Shown: piece by piece, positions 46,976-50,812 of the stretch
Numbering within the stretch: position 1 is the stretch's first letter
Layout: each line of letters opens with the position of its first letter
Source of the DNA: a virus
Virus record (IMG/VR): IMGVR_UViG_3300035670_000305
Span: 1 to 50,812 of that record
Strand: one strand, 5' to 3'
Length of the DNA stretch: 50,812 nt
The notes under the pieces: generated by a model
Told to the model about the DNA's origin: nothing
Seen by the model: the letters and a program-made list of their open reading frames with translations, nothing else
Databases searched by the model: none
Made by a program: the position numbers and the translations under genes

Positions 46976-47273
46976 CGCTATTCTCCTGCTTGCACTTGTC
47001 GAGCATGGCTTGCCAGACAGCGGCGACACTCTCGTCATCGGTCTGTTCGGGCAAGTGCCATCCCGCTGTCGCAATCATCCCCTCGCTCGGCGTTCGCAGA
47101 CGTTCGAACATTGTTGCTATTGCTGCGTCGGCAAGCTGTAAGTAAATCTGCTTGGTGTCTGGCCTGAATTGCCACCAGCCAATTACGTAACTGGCTTTTT
47201 CAATATCACACTCATAAATCGCCCGCGCAACAGCTTCTCGCAGTGTTTCTTTGTCCTGTGTTGGTTTAGTCAT
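46968..47273 (-). CDS. Hypothetical accessory protein (101 aa)
   Basis: GGAG 8 nt before the ATG. LREAVARAIYECDIEKASYV, then a helical body and the junction-encoded KQENSDA end. The opening LREAVARAI is frequent in small phage proteins of unknown function. Confidence 0.6.
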   Translation of the reverse strand: MTKPTQDKETLREAVARAIYECDIEKASYVIGWWQFRPDTKQIYLQLADAAIATMFERLRTPSEGMIATAGWHLPEQTDDESVAAVWQAMLDKCKQENSDA

Positions 47274-47566
47274 TGGATTACTCCTTGTGCGGATTGCCGT
47301 TTGCTCTGCACCATGCCAGCGCGGCCACTTTCTCGCGTTCCTCTGCCTGCCAATGCTCCACGCGGCCAGCTATGCGCCCAATCTTGGGTGTAATCACAAT
47401 CGAGATTGCGGCAAATCCAGCCATCGCAAGTCGCAATCAGTGGGCCGTGCGCACTATCCTGACAGGTGAATGGGTGCATCACGCCGGTTCGCTGATACTC
47501 GTTCAAGTTGTGGACTTGCTCTGGCGTGAAAGGTGCCTCTAATCGCTCAATCAGGTCACTGTGCAT
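47270..47566 (-). CDS. HPFTC-motif small protein
   Basis: 98 residues. VHNLNEYQRTGVMHPFTC, then LIATCDGWICRNLDCDYTQ is a Cys/His pattern that could bind zinc. I recall the same HPFTC...GW.C..C.YTQ phrase in many phage and bacterial hypotheticals. No function known. Confidence 0.62.
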   Translation of the reverse strand: MHSDLIERLEAPFTPEQVHNLNEYQRTGVMHPFTCQDSAHGPLIATCDGWICRNLDCDYTQDWAHSWPRGALAGRGTRESGRAGMVQSKRQSAQGVIQ

Positions 47567-47744
47567 TGTCTGTCTCCTTGATGTAATCGCCGCGCTCGAT
47601 GCACTTGCAGCTTGCCTCTAAAATCTTGGCTTGCTGCTGCCATTCAAGCCTGCTGGCTAGGCCGTAAGCTTCTACAGTGGACATTTGCTTCAAGCGCCGC
47701 GCCTCGCTCCGCAACCACGAAACAATAGCTTTTCTCTCTGTCAT
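47556..47744 (-). CDS. Small helical protein (62 aa)
   Basis: MTERKAIVSWLRSEARRLKQ, then CKCIERGDYIKE. Overlaps neighbours. Unknown. Confidence 0.55.
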   Translation of the reverse strand: MTERKAIVSWLRSEARRLKQMSTVEAYGLASRLEWQQQAKILEASCKCIERGDYIKETDNAQ

Positions 47745-47956
47745 TGGTTGGCCTTTCCATGTTCTCCGTGATAACCTTCCGTGGCGGCAATGAATGCGCC
47801 CACAAAATCACCATAGCCCAAGCTGCAAAGCAGGCTGTTGGACGCCTGATCGAACGCCCTGTGCAGCGCGTCGCCGTTCAAGTTGCTGGTAAGTTGCTCG
47901 GCTAATGCCTTTGCCTCGTCGGGCGTTGGCGGGCATGTTTTCCAAGTGGTCAGCAT
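47741..47956 (-). CDS. Hypothetical accessory protein (71 aa)
   Basis: From MLTTWKTCPPTPDEAKALAE. It is read in a third frame relative to the two pieces of the upstream gene. Tight overlap with the next gene. Unknown. Confidence 0.5.
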   Translation of the reverse strand: MLTTWKTCPPTPDEAKALAEQLTSNLNGDALHRAFDQASNSLLCSLGYGDFVGAFIAATEGYHGEHGKANQ

Positions 47957-48642
47957 AAGCCTTTCTCCCGCGCCAAGGATCGCCCAAAGCAACGTCCATT
48001 GCGCTGTCCCGCTTGTGACCGTTCTGCCCTAGTGATGTGCTGTCTGCGCTGGTGAAACGGATAGTCGCGGACAACCGCGACACCCCGCATCATGTGTATG
48101 TTGGGCCATTGGTTGCCGAAAAATGCCGCAACCTCATCCATCCGGCGATGATATGCCTCGCACCCCACCGCCTGTTCATCATCGGCAATCTTGCCTGTGC
48201 GTTCGTCAAACCGACCAACCCATCCGAAACAGACGCGCTCAAATCGTTCGCACAACCGCCCAAGGCGCTCAATGCTGCCGTCCATGTGCCACAATGGCGC
48301 GCCCCATTGGTCAAACGGCCAATCGTTCAACAAACCATCGTTAATCTGTGAAGGCGCTCCGGGGCTGTCTGGAATGACCGCCCACCGACCTTCAATTAGG
48401 CGCGGTTCCAGCCAAGCATAATAATCAGACCAGTCGCGATCCTCGGCCCATTCCTTGCCGCTACGCAGTGCCGCTTGCCAAAATGAATAAGCGCCGTTGT
48501 CATACATGATTTGCGGGCACAGGCGCTCGGCCAGCTCGACCTGATCAGGGCGATAATAGCTAATGCAGGCAGCGCGATTAGGCATCACTGCCTCAAAAGC
48601 TGCGTTCGGCGTTATTGGCGTGCCGTGATAGATGGTCGGCAT
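47950..48642 (-). CDS. Queuine tRNA-ribosyltransferase-like protein, apparent +1 frameshift near its end
   Basis: About 230 residues from MPTIYHG (48642, GGAG upstream). IMYDNGAYSFW, AVIPDSPGAPSQ, CFGWVGRFD and IHMMRG resemble the TIM-barrel of tRNA-guanine transglycosylase/DpdA-like proteins that exchange guanine for a 7-deazaguanine; the assignment is from recall. After VVRDYPF the frame turns low quality. The +1 frame from about 48055 continues FTSADSTSLGQNG and DVALGDPWRGRKAY, the expected conserved end, to 47808. Either a frameshift mutation, a sequencing error, or slippage at TTT-C. Confidence 0.5.
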   Translation of the reverse strand: MPTIYHGTPITPNAAFEAVMPNRAACISYYRPDQVELAERLCPQIMYDNGAYSFWQAALRSGKEWAEDRDWSDYYAWLEPRLIEGRWAVIPDSPGAPSQINDGLLNDWPFDQWGAPLWHMDGSIERLGRLCERFERVCFGWVGRFDERTGKIADDEQAVGCEAYHRRMDEVAAFFGNQWPNIHMMRGVAVVRDYPFHQRRQHITRAERSQAGQRNGRCFGRSLAREKGLC

Positions 48643-48833
48643 CAAATCACTCCCCAAAAGGCCAGCACAAAGGCCAAGCCGCGTATCTCATTTGCTATCA
48701 GAAGGATGATTGCGGTTTTCCCCGACATAGCGAGGCCCGCGCCACTGGCGGCTGTATTTTCCGCAAAATCGCGCAGAAATGGCAGAAATCCGCCAATCTT
48801 CGGTAAAGTCAAATTAACGAAAAGGCTAGTCAT
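48642..48833 (-). CDS. Small membrane protein (63 aa)
   Basis: From MTSLFVNLTLPKIGG; C-terminal hydrophobic helices (GKTAIILLIANEIRGLAFVL). ATGA coupling with the helix-turn-helix gene upstream and TGATG coupling downstream. Unknown. Confidence 0.55.
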   Translation of the reverse strand: MTSLFVNLTLPKIGGFLPFLRDFAENTAASGAGLAMSGKTAIILLIANEIRGLAFVLAFWGVI

Positions 48834-49057
48834 TGGGCGGCTTTCGGCTTTGAGTTTTCCAGTGTTTTCCTGTTCCCTTTGCGTTCCAGCATAAACTCCA
48901 CCGCCACTTGCACAGGGCCGGGAACGGTGTTGCCTTCGCTTTCCCATATCCGAATTGAACGATCCCCGTTCTTTTCAGACAGGCGCAAAACCTTGGCCAT
49001 CTCCTTTTGAGAGAGGCCAAGGGCTTTACGGGCGTTGCGGAAATCAGCGGGGGTCAT
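48830..49057 (-). CDS. XRE-type helix-turn-helix regulator (copy B)
   Basis: 75 residues from MTPADF. FRNARKALGLSQKEMAKVLR, then a diverged recognition helix (LSEKNGDRSIRIWE) compared with copy A, so the two may bind different sites. Third gene of the leftward operon. Confidence 0.75.
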   Translation of the reverse strand: MTPADFRNARKALGLSQKEMAKVLRLSEKNGDRSIRIWESEGNTVPGPVQVAVEFMLERKGNRKTLENSKPKAAQ

Positions 49058-49343
49058 TGGCGTCCTTTTGTTTTTTCCAATTCTCAAACTCCGCAAATGC
49101 GCCTTCTAAATCAGCCCTGCACGAACTGCACTCATTGCCCGAACCTTCGGGAACTATAGCGCCACAGTAGCAACACCATTGTGGGGAGACGGCAGCGCAA
49201 AACCTGCGCGCCCTCTGTAATGTTTTTGCATCATCGCCAGTTGAAAATATTAACGCGACTAAACGGCCCTTGTCGGTTTTGACCAAAACGTCACCGTTGC
49301 ACGGCCCTTCTCGATCAAGGTCAAAAGTCCAAGGCGCGCTCAT
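49044..49343 (-). CDS. Zinc-ribbon protein (copy B, identical to copy A)
   Basis: 99 residues, same protein and DNA as 9483-9782. CxxC pairs at CCYCG and CSSC. Unknown function. Confidence 0.7.
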   Translation of the reverse strand: MSAPWTFDLDREGPCNGDVLVKTDKGRLVALIFSTGDDAKTLQRARRFCAAVSPQWCCYCGAIVPEGSGNECSSCRADLEGAFAEFENWKKQKDANDPR

Positions 49344-49462
49344 CAGAACGCAACCTTTGCTTTGGCTACGGGCAACCAGCGCAAAGCGCGAGGCGACCAA
49401 TAGAAAAACTTGCCGTTTGATTTTTTTGCTTGGTAGGTCTTGCCGTTAATGGTGGCGGTCAT
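49343..49462 (-). CDS. 39-residue basic protein (copy B)
   Basis: Identical to 9782-9901; AGGAG upstream. First gene after the promoter at 49506-49534. Confidence 0.6.
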   Translation of the reverse strand: MTATINGKTYQAKKSNGKFFYWSPRALRWLPVAKAKVAF

Positions 49463-49505
49463 CTTACTTTCTCCTGCTAAGGCGGGGTCAACCCCCATAA
49501 CCATT

Positions 49506-49534
49506 CGTATAGGGAAGGCCCTATATGATGTCAA
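49506..49534 (-). promoter_or_regulatory. Strong leftward promoter
   Basis: Minus-strand TTGACA (49529-49534), 17-nt spacer, TATACG (49506-49511), 44 nt upstream of the ATG at 49462. A near-consensus sigma-70 promoter for the trio and perhaps the whole leftward accessory array to 45719. Confidence 0.75.
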
Positions 49535-49549
49535 GCGGCAAATGTAAAA

Positions 49550-49744
49550 TTATTCGTCGTTAGCCTCCACCCGCCTAGCCAGAACAATCCTTTCAGCTTC
49601 TGGCAGCCAACTCCTGACAACAGAGCCGTTATCCCATTGGCCAGTCCTTATGGCTGTTTCAGGTGCTTCCCCCCATAGCTTGCTTGCAAGGGTTAGGTTT
49701 CGCTCTTCAATGAGGATTGCACGGTGCAGTTCATCGTCTGTCAT
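49550..49744 (-). CDS. Small protein with WLPEAER...EANDE motif
   Basis: 64 residues from MTDDELHRAILIEERNL (TGATG coupling). The end parallels the protein at 45918-46097. Unknown. Confidence 0.6.
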   Translation of the reverse strand: MTDDELHRAILIEERNLTLASKLWGEAPETAIRTGQWDNGSVVRSWLPEAERIVLARRVEANDE

Positions 49745-50001
49745 CACTGCTCCCCTTGCTTTAGTGCTGCGCGGGCTTCTCGTTTTATATCGCCTAGAGC
49801 GACAAGCATGTCTCCCTTCAAGCCGTGATGGGCGCACCTTTCCGCGTTTTTGGCAAATTGCTTTAGCCGCTCGTTCTCGGCGGTGAGGGTTTCGAGGCGG
49901 TCGGCGGCGAGTGTGATGGCATAGCCGTTGCGGCAGCTATTCTGGGCGACAGAACAAACATGCCCGTCCCGCAACCGCGCAATCAGTTCAGCATCATTCA
50001 T
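49744..50001 (-). CDS. Coiled-coil accessory protein (85 aa)
   Basis: MNDAELIARLRDGHVCSVAQ, then ADRLETLTAENERLKQFAK, a coiled coil widely found in small phage proteins. Unknown. Confidence 0.6.
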   Translation of the reverse strand: MNDAELIARLRDGHVCSVAQNSCRNGYAITLAADRLETLTAENERLKQFAKNAERCAHHGLKGDMLVALGDIKREARAALKQGEQ

Positions 50002-50275
50002 CGTTCTGTGTCCTTTCGATCTGGTCGAGCATGGCCTTGTTCATCAAAGAAACCATAAGCCGCGCTGGTGGACGAATATGGCTGTCTGGACCAAACACTG
50101 CTTGCTGCGCCTCAACAACTTCTTCTTTCCACGCCTGTTCACGGATGAAGGCAAAGGTTGCTGCTATTGCTGCTTTCGCGGCTGCATCTTCCCAAGGCGC
50201 AAGACAATCATAATCATGTCGCGCAAATTCAAGGCGTATGACTTCGCGCACGTCTGCAAGTAGCTTCTCGATCAT
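49994..50275 (-). CDS. Hypothetical accessory protein (93 aa)
   Basis: MIEKLLADVREVIRLEFARH, then AAAKAAIAATFAFIREQAW. Start in the stop of the next gene upstream (ATGA). Unknown. Confidence 0.58.
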   Translation of the reverse strand: MIEKLLADVREVIRLEFARHDYDCLAPWEDAAAKAAIAATFAFIREQAWKEEVVEAQQAVFGPDSHIRPPARLMVSLMNKAMLDQIERTQNDE

Positions 50276-50559
50276 GGCTTGCTCCTGTGGTTTTCAATCG
50301 CCTCCAAAACACGTTCGTTTCGCACTGCCTGTGTTTCGCCTTTGAAGCATCGCCGCAAAGCAGCTTCCAGCGCCTCGATGCGTGTTGCTTGGGCTTCAAT
50401 TGTGTCGGCTGCTTCTTTGATGGGCGAAAGCCGCCGCCACCAAAACGCACCTTTAATATCGGAGCGAGTGTCGCCAAACCATGAGCCTTCCATCGGCCCA
50501 TGCCCACGGATGAAGTTATCAAACTCCACCATGCGCTCAACAAGTGTATCACTGCTCAT
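50272..50559 (-). CDS. Coiled-coil accessory protein, second IEAQATRIEALEAALR copy
   Basis: 95 residues from MSSDTLVERMVEF; the upstream open frame is not credible. Shares the coiled coil and 51 bp of DNA with 46347-46598. Unknown. Confidence 0.58.
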   Translation of the reverse strand: MSSDTLVERMVEFDNFIRGHGPMEGSWFGDTRSDIKGAFWWRRLSPIKEAADTIEAQATRIEALEAALRRCFKGETQAVRNERVLEAIENHRSKP

Positions 50560-50747
50560 TTGGCAGTCTCCCTTAACCACGATAAAAAATCTCCCAAGGC
50601 ATTTGCACACGCCCGTTGCTTTGCTTTTGTGGTGTTGCTTCCGTGTTGTGCATTGTCTGTCTCCAATACTTTGCGGACGGCTAGGCCGAGGACGGTAATC
50701 CTGCCGGTGATGCTGCACAGACCGAGATTGAACAGTGAGTGCTTCAT
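50556..50747 (-). CDS. Small protein (63 aa)
   Basis: MKHSLFNLGLCSITGRITVL, then KVLETDNAQHGSNTTKAKQR. ATGA coupling to the next gene and to a partial gene upstream. Unknown. Confidence 0.5.
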   Translation of the reverse strand: MKHSLFNLGLCSITGRITVLGLAVRKVLETDNAQHGSNTTKAKQRACANALGDFLSWLRETAK

Positions 50748-50812
50748 GCGACCACCGTCTCGGTGTTGGGGCAGATGGTAGCCGTCGCATTTGTTGTTTG
50801 CTTTGGCTCGAA
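50745..50812 (-). CDS. C-terminus of a further leftward gene (cut by window)
   Basis: An open frame from the window edge ends in TGA at 50745, overlapping the next ATG (ATGA). Only about 22 residues are visible (ATATICPNTETVVA at the end). The coupling suggests it is real. Confidence 0.35.

Overview
The window reads as bacteriophage or prophage DNA. Gene content and protein style (short, tightly overlapping ATGA/TGATG gene junctions, moderate G+C) point to temperate short-tailed (podovirus-like) phages of an alphaproteobacterium, most likely a sphingomonad. The host assignment is inference from protein style. I see no tRNA, rRNA, CRISPR array or clear bacterial housekeeping gene.

Layout. Positions 1-9,976 are the late end of one phage (copy A): a structural protein with a C-terminal S74-like domain (cut by the window edge), a small virion protein, an M15-type peptidase domain, a large putative ejection protein, a tailspike, a lysis cassette (holin candidate, metallophosphoesterase, GH19 endolysin, second membrane protein, nested spanins), then a short leftward operon. 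Positions 9,998-45,700 are an almost complete second, related phage (copy B). It has a leftward early operon (integrase, excisionase-like protein, NinB, HNH-type nuclease, SSB, YqaJ-type exonuclease, putative annealing protein, Lar-like protein) and a CI/Cro-type switch with ATCACA-N3-TGTGAT operators. A rightward replication operon follows (CII-like protein, stand-alone DnaA domain IV, RusA, replication proteins). The late operon comes next: terminase, portal, scaffold, SU10-type capsid, tail, ejection proteins, tailspike and lysis. Positions 45,719-50,812 are a leftward array of small accessory genes headed by the same three genes that end copy A.

The two phages align gene for gene over 1-9,930 and 36,870-49,500 with clear protein divergence, but differ by module swaps: tailspike C-terminus, metallophosphoesterase type, endolysin (GH19 versus GH108) and the second lysis membrane protein. 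Copy A also carries an ADP-ribosyltransferase-like insertion and an HNH homing-endonuclease insertion. One 448-bp block is identical in both, which suggests recent exchange. A tandem double prophage is the simplest reading.

The points most worth a second look are these. A peptidase domain is read from an overlapping +1 frame in both copies. A small antisense ORF at the ejection-protein/tailspike boundary shows synonymous-only substitutions over part of its length. A radical-SAM/SPASM protein and a methyltransferase sit between terminase and portal, with a glycosyltransferase between capsid and tail genes. Repeated ribosome-binding-site junctions separate small cargo genes.
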